This document shows, piece after piece, positions 8,886-23,400 of a stretch of DNA of 64,000 nucleotides. The stretch is taken from assembly GCA_037013685.1 (NCBI GenBank), contig CM072885.1, forward strand, positions 28,619,442 through 28,683,441, in the 5' to 3' direction. Below the pieces are notes generated by a model. It searched no databases, was not told the DNA's origin, and saw only the letters and a program-made list of their open reading frames with translations. A program made the translations under genes and the position numbers. The first letter of the stretch is position 1. Each line of letters starts with the position of its first letter. The DNA is from Acridotheres tristis. Its lineage: Eukaryota > Chordata > Aves > Passeriformes > Sturnidae.

Positions 8886-10605
8886 GTAAGTATGATGAAC
8901 ATATTTATGAAAGTGACTGCTAAATTATCCAGAAATCCTGTCATTAAGGCTAAAATCCTGTAAAAAAAGAGATAAACATAGTCACATAATTGCATAATTA
9001 AAGCCTTTACCATAATACCTATTCTCATCTAAAGTTTGCACATTATGTGCAATACTTAAGTACTGTGAGGAAACTCGAGTACTTATAGTTGTTGACAATG
9101 TGTTGTGAAATGTACAAAAGGAAATGTTAATATTTTTTTAAAAAACAACTTGATTGCAAGCACTTTGTTAGAGCTTTATCAACAGGATCATTACAGACAT
9201 GTTAGGCGCTTAGACTGCCTGTGTATGGACAGCAGGAGAATTTGGGCTGTAGTTGGGGGTATTCTAGTTTCCTGAGCTGCTAGTAAAGGAAGGAAAGACT
9301 TGAACTTGTGCAGCTTATTTTTGTCTGTTTATTTTCCATTAATAACATTTGAATCCCTTAGCAAGAATAAGCCACAATGAATGAAAAAGTTTCGAAAAAT
9401 TATCTGGAAAGGAGCATATCACCCCTCAAAAAAACATCAGCATGAATGGCAATACCTATTACCCCAAAGAATCCATCCACAAAGGACTGCTGTCTGAAGC
9501 ACAAATTAATAGAAATCAGGTTTCTTTGTCCCCTTTTCTTATGAATTGATTTGCTTTTATGTGAGAAATGTTAGGAACTTTTCTATGTTTTGAACTGTAA
9601 CCATGAAATCAGAAGACACAGACCTGGAAATATCGGTAATGTAACATTTTAGCATTCCTTCATTCTTTAGGATGTTATTGTTATTATTTATGTATCATCC
9701 ATTTCCAGGGGAAGTCTTCCAGATTCAGGAGGGAATACTTTGTCACACGTTTGTAAAGCAGTCAGGTCTCTACAGCCTCTGGGCAGATTCTGGCACTGTA
9801 CTCTTAAGAAACAGTAAGTAGTTCACTGGTAGAAACAGCAAACACTGCTCTTCCTGAAACAAACTGAGCAGCATGGAGTCATTTTTGTGACATTGCATTA
9901 GTTAAGTAGTACTTGAGTTAGATATCTGAGTCCAGGGGCATTTTTAGGAGCAAACATGCCAGGGCAGCTAGTGGAAGTCACAATTGCATTAATTTAGGTA
10001 GCAATATCAGTCTTCTCTTGTGCAAGTATGTCAAAGGAGCCTGTGCCCAGCACCCTCACAGTCAAAGTGTCTGTCCTGGCAGCAGGTTGTACTACAGCCA
10101 TTGGAGGACCAAGGACCCACAAGGAGCCCACTAAGCCTGTTAGAGGGGAGAACAGACACTAAACCATGACTCTTAGGCATGCAAGTGAAGGAAGTTTGGA
10201 TACTGATGCCCATGGTCAAACTCTTTCAGGCAGGCCCACAATTACAGGGTTAAAAATGTTGAAAGTATGATGAAATGGGATATAAAATCTTCCATTAAAA
10301 AAAAGCTGCCTGTGCTGAAATCAAAGTTGTATACTTGGCATTACAGCAGTCTAAAACTGTCTTCCATATTCAAACAGTTTTTATGTCTTGAAGAAAATTG
10401 TAGGCCATATAGGATCTCAGACAGTTCCTATAAAATGCAAAGCATGTCTACATTGCCCTTTACAGTGAAATAGTAAAGTTTACAGGCTGTTTTATATCAT
10501 TTTAGAGAAGTAATTTTCAAAGAGAGATGAAAAGTAAATACATGAAGGTAGAAATGATACCTGGTTTTTATTGCATAGTTCTATTTCCTCTGCTGATATG
10601 ACCTA

Positions 10606-10690
10606 ATTAAAATAAATAAATTTATAAATATATAATATATAAATATATATATAGATTTTTAAATTTATAAATGTATTCTATATATAATAC
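10606..10690. repeat. AT-only low-complexity region
   Basis: This stretch consists almost entirely of A and T, with (TA)n and (AAAT)n-like runs and many TATATA strings. It is simple-sequence DNA. The TATA-like strings have no supporting promoter context. Confidence 0.85.
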
Positions 10691-10757
10691 ACAATAAATT
10701 CTACACAGTGTAAAATTTATTTTACACTTATATGTAAAGTATATCACACACACAGTA

Positions 10758-10814
10758 TTTGCAGCACTACATAGTACATACATGTATTATATGTATGTAA
10801 CACAGTGCTGCAAA
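10758..10814 (+). ncRNA. Imperfect 57-nt foldback, pre-miRNA-like
   Basis: The arms TTTGCAGCACT (10758-10768) and AGTGCTGCAAA (10804-10814) are perfectly complementary over 11 bp. Inside them, TACATACAT (10775-10783) pairs with ATGTATGTA (10791-10799). The internal loop is 6 by 4 nt and the terminal loop 7 nt (GTATTAT). The overall shape of ~20 bp of stem in 57 nt is at the small end of the pre-miRNA range. I recognise no known miRNA in it and the surroundings are AT-rich, so a chance palindrome is the main alternative. Confidence 0.3.
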
Positions 10815-12773
10815 CAGTACAAGTTGATGTATTCTGTGCTAGTAAAAAAATTTGTATTTATATTATATTGCATATATTAAAATCTATATAGAAATTGCAG
10901 ATTATATTATCATATGTTAACTATTACAGGCATATACATCTTCTGTATATATATGTGTGCCTCATGCAGCTTCTTTCAGTACCTCTTTTCAGAACTCCCT
11001 GTATGAAAGATGATCTTAATTGACTTACTGTTGCTGTGTGCTTCATTGCATTTGGTGTTTTCTAGTCCAAAGCAGAGTCAGAACATAAACTATCTGCAGG
11101 TATAACAGTGTGGATGTCTGGCCTACAGTCAGCACAAGTTCAGATACAGGGTGTTAAGTGCATGCAACCTGCTTAAAGTCACAAAAATTACCATGAGCCC
11201 CCAGACTAGAAGTTGATGTATGAATTAATTTTTTACTTGGACTTTGATTACAGTTATATCATGTTTTTTAAGTGAATACACTCCTCTGTGAGTGTCTATA
11301 GAGTGAAGGGGCTGAAGCAATTTGGTTCTCAGTTGCAGATTGAAAAAAATCTTTTGTCATTCTGCATCTTTCCAGTCTTAGTACACCTTTGCTGTAAGAA
11401 GTCCATTATTCAAATTAAAGTATTTGGGCAATAGCAATTAAGAATATCTGAATGAATTTTAAGAAACTACTAAAGGTTCAGAGCTGTGTAAGCATATGTG
11501 TGGGTCTGTGTATGGGAGTGTGGTGTTCTGTATTTTTCAATTAACTATTTATTAAAAAGAAATTAAATCAACTTATCTATCATATGTATATGAAAAGAGA
11601 CACCTCTCTGGTTGTTAATTTTGTGTCCAGTTTTGATAGATTTTTGTGAGGTTGCATGTTAAACACTATCCTGTTTTGGTTGTAGCAGCTTGAGGTTTTT
11701 TAGTAATATTAACATAAAAGATTTGTAAGTATTATTTTTTCACTAGAGAAAAAGAAAATGCTACAAATGTTGAGTACCTGACGGTACTTTCTGTCAGTCT
11801 CTCCACTAACTGTTTAGGTAAGTTCCCTACTGGAATAGTCCCTTTTCCCCACATAACATTTGTCACCCAGTTTTAGCTGAATCCAGAATTTTACAGGTCC
11901 TCTTCCAAGCTTAGAACTTCTCTGCCACATTACAGGTTGTGTCTTCTTGTCACAGAGTCTGAATCTAAACGGTCCACATTTATGATCATGTGTCATTCTG
12001 GCCTACGTCAGATTATATTCTGATTATGTTTTATTTTTTCTGCACTGATTTGGGTTCCATAAATACACAACTCGAACTTCTCTCATGTCCATAAGCAGGC
12101 AGGTGTCGTGCGTATTCTTCTCATCTCCAAGTGATACACAGGATAATAACACGAATATTTTGTTGGCAAATCATCTAGTAAGCTTTCTATCAACAGCTAA
12201 TAATTGTCAGCCTGTGTCTCGCTCCACCTTCATACATATACAGATAGCTCTGTCACAAAATTTAATCCTAGTCCTGTTAGTGAAAGATATATATATATAT
12301 GTGCTTCAAGTTTTGTGATAAAACTCATATGAATATAAATAGAATGTAGAATTCTATGATAATATATAGCCGAAGGATGTCTTTCTATTGAGGTTAGTTT
12401 TCCCTGTAACCATCAACCATGTCTATTCTAGGCCAAATCAAATTGTTTTCTTTTGCAGCTCACGGTGACACAGAACATAGCACATTGTAGCTACAGGAAC
12501 AGACTCGACTGTGAAAGATCTCTATCAGGCATCACAGAGAATTTGAGGCAGCTGGCAGTTATCAGCTGAAGCAGTTAATCAGTAGAACTATACAAGATAA
12601 ATAGATAATTGAAAAGCAGTCTGGAAATCTGGGAGAGGTAATAAGTCTCTCTTCTAAAAGGGAGGTAACAACTCAGCTAGGTTACTGCTGAACTCAACTC
12701 CCAGATCAGTGCTTTGTCTAATATCACTGAAAGTACAGTGGCAGTTCATGCCTGTAATATTCACATATAATAT

Positions 12774-12817
12774 GAATATTATGAAGTAATATTCTGAATA
12801 TTCTGAAGTAATATTCA
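12774..12817 (+). repeat. 22-bp tandem repeat rich in GAATATT/AATATTC
   Basis: Two head-to-tail units, 12774-12795 and 12796-12817, match at 20 of 22 positions by eye. Each contains GAATATT and AATATTC, which are inverted copies of each other, so the region can also fold on itself. Confidence 0.8.
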
Positions 12818-13531
12818 AGATGTTGGTGGAAAGGCAATTTGGCATATTCAATTTTACAACAGAGTAAAAAAGGATTTTACTCCTGAAAGACAGGTTACCA
12901 AAATCCCAGGAGCAATATGGCCCTTTTTTGAATTACAGCTGCCAAAATAGACAAGTAATTACATGCCCTTTTTATCCTCCATGCTACTTTGTTTCTGCTG
13001 CCATGTAGCCAATAGTATACCCACCACACTGACCACGGTTATCTGTGGGGCAAGTGATTTCATTTTGTGTAATTTATATTAAGATAATGGAACTATTTCT
13101 GTTTTCTTTACCGTGAGCACAGAGAGAGGAAGGAAAAGGCCAATGTCTATGAGTAAAAGGTGTTTATTCTGGTAACTGCATTTTAAAAGAGTCCTAAAAA
13201 ACATCTTCCTGGTCAAGTCAGTCTTATGATTCTCAAATTTCTGGCTACAGAAAGCGTGGAATTTTGCGGGAACATGCAAGGAAACTGATACCATTTGGAA
13301 ACTCTTCTTGCTAGGTTGTGATCTGTTGTAGAACTATATTGGTTATAGGGAGAGAGTATGAGACATTTTTGTGAGAGTGAGCACAGGAAATAAGTTTTTG
13401 TCCTTTTTCAAAAAAGAAAGTGGCATCTTTTCACCAGAAAAGTTCTTGAATTGATCCACTGAGAACTGTCTATTTTGTTAAACCACCCAGGTGGATCACA
13501 GGAAATATTAATTATTGTGGAGCTGAACAAG

Positions 13532-13651
13532 GCAAACAAACAAACCCCAAATAACCAACAAAACCAAACCAAACCAACCAACCAAACGAAAAAAAACCCA
13601 AAAACAACAACAACAACAAAAACCCACAAAACAAAAAAAAAAACCACACAA
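13532..13651. repeat. A/C-only low-complexity tract (~120 bp)
   Basis: Apart from a single G and a few T, this stretch is only A and C, in irregular CAAA, CCAA, ACAACA and CCCAAA units. The pattern is too irregular for a simple microsatellite. The opposite strand is a G/T tract with GGG and GGGG runs. Confidence 0.85.
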
Positions 13652-16600
13652 ACTTTTGCTGCTCAATTTACTTTGAAAGATGCTTTTAAAAATCTGTCTC
13701 CAAGAATTCTGTCTAAAAAATTCTTTCCATTTATACTGAAAAAACATAGAGCAAAACACATGCATCAGATTTTTTTACAGTATTAGTTGCTACAATTACA
13801 GTAGCAGTTACAATATTTGTTGCTACTGTACAGTAGCTAGGGAAGCAACATATTAAATTCACAAAATCCATTACCAAAAAATATTTTCTGTTTCTATGTT
13901 GCTGGTTGCAGAAATAATGTGATTCATTTGAACAGTCTCTAAGTCTTAAAAAGTGACTGCTGTTTTGTTTTTTTTAATGTATTGTTCTAATATTTGTTTT
14001 ACTATGATACTGCACACGAATTAGTTGTGCCCATATGTAAATCCTGCTTCTATATATTGAACTTTTGAGGATGTTTCTCTGTCATATCTCATTTTATGAC
14101 TGCTAAAGCAAAGAAAATAAAAAGGCAAAGTTTACCATTGTGTTGTAAGATATGCCTAACTTCATTAGATTGCAAAACTTCTTAGGTAGCAGGAGAATTT
14201 TCTTTCTAACTTATGTATTTTAATTTTCTTTTAAATGAAGGTGAAATAGCCAAAAAATTGCTTTTTAGATAAAACTCCAGAATATGCCTAAATATTTATT
14301 ATATAAGAATCCAATATATCAGTAATTATGAACTAAAAAGATATTGACAACATTGCACTGTAAACAGTGCAAATAATACTTAGAATAATATGCAGAGCCA
14401 GAAGCAAGAAAGCATCACTCAGAGGGAAACAGCCTTATAATTAGGATAGAAACAGATCTATTTAACTTTTTTCTCTCTCTTATGAATCCTTTGAGTATTT
14501 CAGTCTTTTTCTGTGCTGTGATCCATATTCAGCAGGAAAAGTGGAAAATAAATAGTTCAGCTCAGGCTCACGCTATATGACTCTCTGAAATTTAGGTACT
14601 ACTGTAGGAGGTCTGAACAGAGGAAGGTCTTAGAAGCTTGTTATGGTCAGGTTTGCTAATTTTGCATGAAGGGGGACATCATTATCTGGTTGTGCTCAAA
14701 TATTAACTCAGTGCTATAAGTCTCAGGGGATGAATATATCTGTTCTGTGTAGGCACAGGTCTTAGATTAACTGTTCAGACATCACGACTGAATGTTCCCA
14801 AAACTGTTTGCTTTACCATCAGGAGAAAGGAAAAGGCTTCTCCCATAAGGGCTCTGAATTTCATTGTGGAGGTACCTAAACCCCTCCTTTTTTGAGAGCT
14901 AGGCTGCCTAATGAACTACATGTGAAGGCCCTTGAGAGTAGATGGGTTTGCAAAAATATTAAATATCAATGATGGGACTTAAGCACACTGATGGGATCAT
15001 ATTCTGCACTCAAGGTAACATGGCAGTCTAACTCCTGAACAGTTTCACAGAACATAATTAACTTCTTGAATACCATGAGTACACAGAAATAATCTTCAGT
15101 ATTTTACTTGTTATTCATTGTGATGAAAGCACTGGAGTATATGATCAAAATCATACATGAAGAGCTTTCACTTCATGTCATTATATCTTCTTATTAAAAT
15201 CCTAGTTTACTTTGCAACTCACTTCTGGCATAATCATATTTTTATAAAGTGCAAACCTTAGAAACAGAAGTATGGTTGAAATACTAGTCCTTAGCATGCT
15301 TCAAAACTGTAAAAATCATCAGTATATAATTGTTGGATTCCAGAAACCTAGGGTTTTTGAGCTTTCTGTGCTTTCTGGCACAGAGCCCCTGGAGAACACT
15401 GCTTTTGAACTGAGGCCTTGGAGAAGGCTTCTAAATATGAGTAATGAAGTAAAAATCATAAGTGTGCAGTGAATTAGAAGTGTGTGCTTTTACAGGGTGA
15501 TAGGTTTTAAATTTGAGGTTTTTATAGTATAGTAATAGGTATGAGACAACATGAAGGATTTGGGACATTGTCTCTTTCTTTGTTCATCTTCCTTCTTCCT
15601 TCTTCTTCATGGATTTCAGGTAGTAGTTTCTGGTTGGTCAGTCAGTGTCACACTACGAGTCATGGGAATCTAGTTATTGGGTCAAAAGTATAAATAATAC
15701 AGGTATTAATTCTCTATTGGACTGTTTAGCTTTAAAAGACCTTGTAGCAGTTGCATCTCAGGCCATTTTTCCTCACTTCTAGCAAGTAGCTAGAAGTGCT
15801 GTCATACGCTTTGTACTTTCTAGTAAGATATAATAAACATCCGAGCCCAAACACGAGAAAAAATGTTTCCATCGTGTTTCTGTTAATCCTGGCTCTGAGC
15901 AAAGAAAACCAAGACTGAGACAAATCACTAATTAGGTGGTGCAAAGCCCCCACACCTCTGCCACATATAATGTATTTACTTTCTTTACTAAATAGGTCAA
16001 AAATGAGTGTCTACGTTGTGGGGGACACATACTAAAAAAGTTATTCTCCTAACACAGAAATCAGCACCAGGAGACTTTTGAAGAAGAAGAAAACACAATA
16101 TTTATGTGTGTGGTTCTAAAGCGTAGTATGAAGAAGTAGCAGTCAACTTTCTATTTGGGGAAGGTCTCAGATTGCTAATCCAAACCCTGTTTTCCCTAAC
16201 AAATATGTGTTTGCAGGTGTTCACATATGTCCTCTTACTTTTTGGTAACTTTCTTGTTCTTTTACAATAAGGCCTGATGAAACTTCTGCTGATGCCCCAG
16301 GATCACAGTGTTTTGTTTGTTTTTTTTTAAATTCCATAAAATCAGTATTAAAAGTTACTTTTTTCCCATTTGCATTTTATTTCCGGTTGTTGTCTCATTG
16401 TCAGTAATGTCTTTGGAGGCACAAGTCTGAATTGGTAGTCAAATATCTATTTCTTGTCAAATGGCTTGAATTCTGCATCAATATATTGTGATCTAAGGTG
16501 AGACTTCGGGATGGATTGAGACATTTTAGGCATCTATCTATATGGAAGGGCTCAGGTGTAAACTATATGTGTAAACTCTTGTTCCAGGCAACAGAGTCAA

Positions 16601-19600
16601 TGCTTCCGACCCATCTCGATGCCTTGTCTGCTGATGAACTGCTTTTCATATGTTTCAGGGGAAATTGTGTTGTTCTCTAAGCTGCATCTGAACACAGACA
16701 AAAATGATGGCATCATGTGAAATGTACTGCCAGTTTCTGTCTTGCAGTTCTCTACAGAAAAAATTCCCTGGAACTGGAAAAATACATTTAAAAATATATT
16801 TTAATCACTAAGTTCCTGACAAAAGTAGTGAAAAAAACTTTCTTGAGTTTCTCCCAAAGACAAATCAGGATTCCATAAAATTGTTGAATTGTCACTTGCT
16901 GTGACTCATGCACATCATACAACAGTACTCCATGCTGTTGACCAGGTAAAGCTGTCTTGGATATTTTCGTGTGCCTTTGTTCTGAAAATGTGTATCCATG
17001 TACCTCTTGGATATCTCAGCTTTATTCAATGCATTTAAAATATTAATAGGATTATTTGAGTTGGTAATCTGAAATAATCTGACACTGCATTTATTGATGC
17101 AGAAGCTTATTCTGAATTTTGTATCCATATTACTTACTTTACAGTTCCATGTGAGTAAAATACTTTGCTTTAAACATAGCTTTTCATTTCATTTGTAGTG
17201 GTTCTGTCTACTGATGAAAGTCATTTATCCCTTATCCTAGAGATTTTTGCTTCTCATAACACTGACACCACAGTGGTTTTTAGAGCATTGGGTTAATCTG
17301 AAGTTCTCCAGCTAATATACTATGGAACAGGTTGGAATCCAACCATAAAATAAGATCAGAAAGCAATAGCAAAGGACAGAGTCCAAGCTGTGGTCAAACT
17401 AAGGTTACACAGTGTGGCTACTGCCCCAGCAACAGAGACAGAGCTTAGACAGCTGCAGAGCAGTGGCAGCCAGCCAGCATGCCTGAATAGATGAAGACAA
17501 GGCCAAAAGGAGGAGGACTTAAATCTCAGATATTAGCTGCTCTAATATAGAATGAACAAGCTATATAAGAGCCTTCACATACCCAGAAAAGAACTAGAAC
17601 AGCTAGTTGGAAGCAAAGTCCTTGAAGTTCCTTGTGCAACTCTTCAAATAGAAATTATCATAGCCAAAGTATTTTTAAAATATTAGCTTTTAAGATGTAT
17701 TTAGTTCTAAAAATTTGTCTATACTGCGTACATCATAAACAATATTTGCCCTCAAATACATCATATACCCAGTAATTATATTGTTTTTTTAATGTAAGGC
17801 CGTTAAATTGAGGCCATGACTTCACAGGCACATTACAGTTTATTCAAAGATAATCCTGGTTTCCTTCTTTGGCTGGGGATTAGAATCTGTTTTCCCTACT
17901 ATACTGTTTTTAGTATCCTAGCTAACCCATTCTTCATGTGGGCTAGTTAGGATACTCTGCTGTGTCTTGTACTTTAATTGTTGTTTCAAGAAATAAAAAC
18001 TATTTATGAAAGCCTCATTTCTCTCTGAAAAATACATTTTTCAGATGTAATGTGTAAGCTGTCTTATCTCTGCTGCCTGAAAAAATTATTTTTCCCATTC
18101 TATTTATAAAGGATATTATTGTTTTACAGGATAGTTGCAGAACCTGACACAAAGATATGGCAACTGAAGAAAGGTAATTAAATAGCTCAAAAAGGAGGAA
18201 AAGAAATGCAATTCAAAAAGATCTATGCAGAGAGCCCATAGCTGTCTGCAACACTTCCCATTACTCTGTGTAGGTAGTACTCAGGATTAGCTATGGAAAC
18301 AAATTATGTCAGAACCATTCCTCTAAATCTTTTCAATTTTCCAATATGAAAATATCCTGTAGAACTGTGATATGGTACTGGAAATGAAACAAACTGTTTG
18401 GGTTTTTTTTAATATCAATAGATTTTTTTTTCATTAAATTTTAGTTCATCTGTGCTGTATACTGTGTATATTTTTTCCTGTTAAATAAAAATCCTTTCCT
18501 GATAAGGACATCCTTTCTGAAAGCACTTCTTAAAATGGACTAGCTTGATGCCATGGATAGTGCTTTGACATTGAAGAAAAGCAGTGAGATGGAAAGAAAT
18601 TCTTGCAATGCTGGAATTGATGCCTGTATTCTTTAGAAATGGTTTGACTCATTAGTAGATTAATAGGCTGCACAGAGAGCTGGATCTTTGAGGGCAGGGT
18701 ATTACACTGTATCTCCCATTAGCCTGCACATTAACCATCTAGATCTACAGATATTTCTGTCCCATACAAATCACTGGAATAATGGGTGTAGGTTTGATAT
18801 AAAACCATCATGGCCATAAAATGCAATGTAGGAACATTTTACCACTACTGCAGTTAGAATGACCAAAGAATTTGAATACAGCTTTGTCAGGATTTTTATT
18901 CTCAAGAGCCCACCTATTCACAAGTCTAGGGTAGCTGAACATCACAGTTAGGTTTCCTGTTATGGTTGTTTTTTTTCCCAGTAATAATTCATAATATCAT
19001 TTAATTACTTTCATGGAAAAGTACAATTTGATAAATCTGATGCAAGATATACCTTCTCTTGGCTGAGGGCAAAGGAATGGCTAAGAGGACCTGTCATCTC
19101 TGATTGTAAGCTACAGTTCCTATCCTTTATCTATCAAACTGTGGTGAGTTGTGACAGACACAGTGAAATATAGCAGCCCCTTCCAAAGGGCTTATAGTGT
19201 TCAGTGTATGCAGCAAGGTCATAGGAAAGGTCAGCAAGGTCACAAACATTCCACATTAAAAAAGTTCCTTCATGGGGAGGAGCCTTTGGCATTTTGAATT
19301 TCAATTACTCTATGTGAGATTCATAAAACCAAATGAAACTTGCAAAGTACTAGCTACATTGGAGTTAAGCATCTTGGCTTATTCTCAGTGATTAGTAATA
19401 TGTATCTGAAGGACACAGTTAATTTCATCAAAAAGTTCTAAAATCAGTCAATGGAATTGTGTTCTGGAACTACCCATTTGTTTCTATTGACTATAAAGAC
19501 AAGCCAGTGTGTTAGTAAAAGTATAAACAGCGGCAGTTTAAAAATAAAAAGGTAAATGAAATTTCTTTCTTTCTGACTTTTCTCTCATTTTCATATTGCC

Positions 19601-20245
19601 ATCCTTTTTCATGCAAAAAAGTGGACTCAAAACAGATTTATCATACAGCCTTTTGCTGACTTTGATGTGTGCAACATCTCTTTGCTGAGTATTTTCAGAC
19701 TTGGAGCAGGTAGAAATATTCAATGTTCAGCTATTTTCTGCTTTGATAGGAAACACTGGTGTTCAGTGGGTTTTTTCTCACAGATACGACAGCTATATTC
19801 TCTGTTTCTTATAGACTTCATAAAAAATTATCTAACCAGAGTTACAAAAATACAGTAAAAGAAGTAATATACATTAAAAAACCCTGGCGACCAGTCTTCT
19901 TGTACTGATATGGATCATTTATAATTGTCAGATAAAATAAGGCAATGACAGTCAAAGGGAAGTAAATTGGATGTATATGTAATTAATTCAATTTCCATTC
20001 GTTTCTCAGTGAGAATTTTTAAAGGAGAGAAAGTTAGAAAATTATAGGCATGTTTTGAGTGAACACAATGAGACTGATTTCTTGTTTATAAACCAACTCA
20101 TTCTGTTATGCATACATGACTATACAGTTGATTTTTTATCTCAGAGAAGTGTGTTTATTTAGTAGTTTTGTCATACATTTCTGTCATTATCCTAAAAAAA
20201 AGGGATGAAGATAAAAGAAGCCACTCAAACAAATAGCTCATCCTC

Positions 20246-20413
20246 CACAAAAAGACCCAAACAAACAAAAAAAACCAAACAAAAAACCCCAAACAAATAA
20301 AAAAACCCCAACAACAACAAAACAAAACAAAACAAAACAAAAAACCCCAAAAAACCCAAAACAAAACAAAGAAAGAAAAAACAAAAAAACCCAAACCAGA
20401 CCAAAAAAACCCC
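20246..20413. repeat. A/C-only low-complexity tract (~170 bp)
   Basis: This is the longest of the A/C tracts. It contains an (AAAAC)n section around 20318-20342 flanked by irregular AAACCCC units. G occurs only a few times and T once. The opposite strand has repeated GGGGTTTT-like units, so it could form G-quadruplex structures. Confidence 0.85.
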
Positions 20414-23400
20414 AGAAGTTCTGAGGAGAAAATCTCTTTCTACATTGGGGCAATATTTGGGGCAATTTGTTATTGTTTTTCTGAGTATTTCATTTCAATA
20501 GGGGTATGGAAATTATTTTTATTGTGAATGAATTCAGAAGTGTTCAGATTAGAAAATGAGTGCTTTTCTAAATCTTAATAATGGAAGATCAATAAGTGAT
20601 TCTAAAATTACTTGTGGCAGATCTCAGCAATAACAGATGATTATAGTTTTCAATTAATTTGTGTACTTCAGTGAATTTATGTCAATGAGACTGATTATAT
20701 GTTATGGCTGTGCAAAGAATTGATTTTTAAATTTAGCTTCCAAATTAAGCAATGGAAATATTTTTTGTTCTGAAAAACAAGTGTTTTGTGGTTGAGGTTT
20801 TATTTTTCACTTTAGTTCCCAGAATGATGAAGAAAAAAATCACTTAGTTTGAGACTAAATTGTCTTCTGGTCTTGTATAAACAATTTTCTTGAAGCATAG
20901 GTAAGAAAAAGCAAGGAAGAAGATGGACAGGATCCAGACAAAGCTGCTGGAAATATCCAAATCTTTCTTTCTGTTCGGGTGTTGTAACATCCATTTGCAC
21001 TGTACACCTTAGGTTTAGTTTTCAGCTCAGCTTATGGGAATTAAGTCTTAAACTTCTCTAATCCTAAATGCCAAGTTGTGAATGGTTTTGAAAAGAAGAC
21101 AATTCTACCAGAATTAAGAAAGGCCTCATCTGCTCTCTTCTCTGCATTATTGTCAGAATATCTGTAGCCCCAGTAGAAATTAATAATTTTAACTATGAAA
21201 TAAACTGTTTGAGATTCCTACCCTCAGTCAGAAAGAGAACAAACCTGAATTCAGGCAAGAATCATAACATGTAGGATGTGGAGCGTGTGAAGGCTGGGAA
21301 ATTTATGGAGAGGATATCCGTATGTTTGGGATACTCCATTTTATATGAGACATCACGGAGTCAGAGGGAGCAATAGCTTGATAATATGGGCTTCAGAAAA
21401 CCTTTCAAGAACCACTGGATTCAAAAGCACTAATAAAATACTACAGAGTTAAAGCTAAAAATGCTCTCCCATTTCTGCTTTGTACCATGAAGTTAGGATG
21501 CTAACCTAGGATCTGTCAGAAAGCTGGGAATTGACTTATGGACTGACATATTTTTTATGAATATCAGGAGCAATAGATTGAACGGGCATAACGATACATT
21601 TACATGTATGTAATGAAATGTTGAAAATGCTGGTAATGAGCACATTTGGCTTGCACTCACATCATTCTAAAGGCACTGAAAATGCATTTTGTGAAAGAAT
21701 TTATACTTGGTCAAATTATCATCATGATCATCTCTACTCATGTCCCCTCATTTGACATCAGTCTTAGCTGCAGTCCTTCAATGGATGAAGATGGAGTAGA
21801 AATAAGAAATACCACTGGGAACACTTAGCACAATTAGGGTGTTTGATATGGAGTATGTTTCATTTGACATCATGTTACTATATTACTGCAGTTACAGGAA
21901 AGGGGGGGGAAGAACTGCTTCTAGTTTGTCAAAAGCATCAACTGTTGGATTTACAGAATAAAAACATTTGACTTTAAGAATTGAAAAGCTTAAATTCAGA
22001 TTCAGGGAAAAAAAAAAGAAGAGACTGATGCATTGCAAATTTGGAACATGGCTGTATGAAAAAGGGCAATTTGCAAATACAGCAGTAGCTCCCTCTATTC
22101 CTCTGCTTATGGGGTGTAGTGACTTCCTTGACCATATTTGGATGGATTTTGTTTTCTTTGTCATGTATCTCAGTATTTTGTAGACTGAAGAAAGGGATGT
22201 CAATCAGAATTACATCAGATCCTATTTCATGCCATGTTATTACCTCCTTAATACAAAAGTCTTCTTTCTCTCTGTCCCACCTTTACACACAGAAAATTAA
22301 GAATAAATGAGTTTTCATAATCTGATGGTTTCAGTTTGTGGATGTAATTAAACCCTAAATTAAATCCAAATTAGTAAGAGGGCATAAGGCCATTTTAATC
22401 TATTATTGCTATATAAACTCCTTTTGGAAAGAAGGGACATGAATGATGTTAATTATATTTGTTTAAACTAAAGTTACTCTTGATTATGCAGTTTTGAAGT
22501 TTCTAGGGAAGTCAGAGAGCACCTAAAGAGAAGTCAGAGAGAACCTTGTCTTACTGAGAACCTAAAATTTCTTGGAGAAGTGTGCATTCACAGTGCTATT
22601 AGAGGTTTCTTTCTGTAAGTCTCAGAAAGAGGATTTCAAAGGACATTTTTGGCAATCAAGTTCAATTTTCTGCTATTTCTGACTATGTTGTTTCAATCAT
22701 TTTTAAGATTTGGACATCTATATTAAAATAAACTTCTCTTCCCAGAGTTCCTCAATATTTTCTTCCCAAAGCTCTTCACTCCAAATAGATGCATTTTAGA
22801 GCTTATCTTATCTGATAAGTGTTCTGATCTCTTTCTACAAAGTGAGATGCAGTATTTGCCACATACAAGGTTGCTGTTTGCCCTCCTTACTCACATATTT
22901 ATCTTTACGTTATTTTGACATTGCTTTAAAATGAAGCTCTGAATTAGCTTTTTGAATATGTCTTCTTTTTTTATTCAAGCTTCAAGTTGATCCCTGTAAT
23001 TACTGACCTATTAGCTGTCTTGACTCAAGAAAAGATAAAACTTATTCATTCAAAGAACTAATGATGTAAATTTATGAGTGAAATATTTTCTTTCACTGCG
23101 CTATGTAGTTAGATAAAGCTGTCCATTAGTAAGTGTATTAGCACAAGCATTTTCATCAATCTATGGAGTTTACCCTGGTTCTTAATTGAAGCCATCCACA
23201 ACAGTAGGCAACCATTGATTTAACAATAGTCTTGGGATGTATCAAGCAGAGAACTATTTTTGAAACACACTGTAAGAATTTTGCCAAAAGTCAAGCAGTT
23301 ATTCTCTCCAAAACTGATAATCTTTTGCTGCATTTGCAAAGGCCAGGCAGATTCTCTCCCTGCAGTTTTTTCCCCTTCAACTTCCTATGCAAACCAAGAA

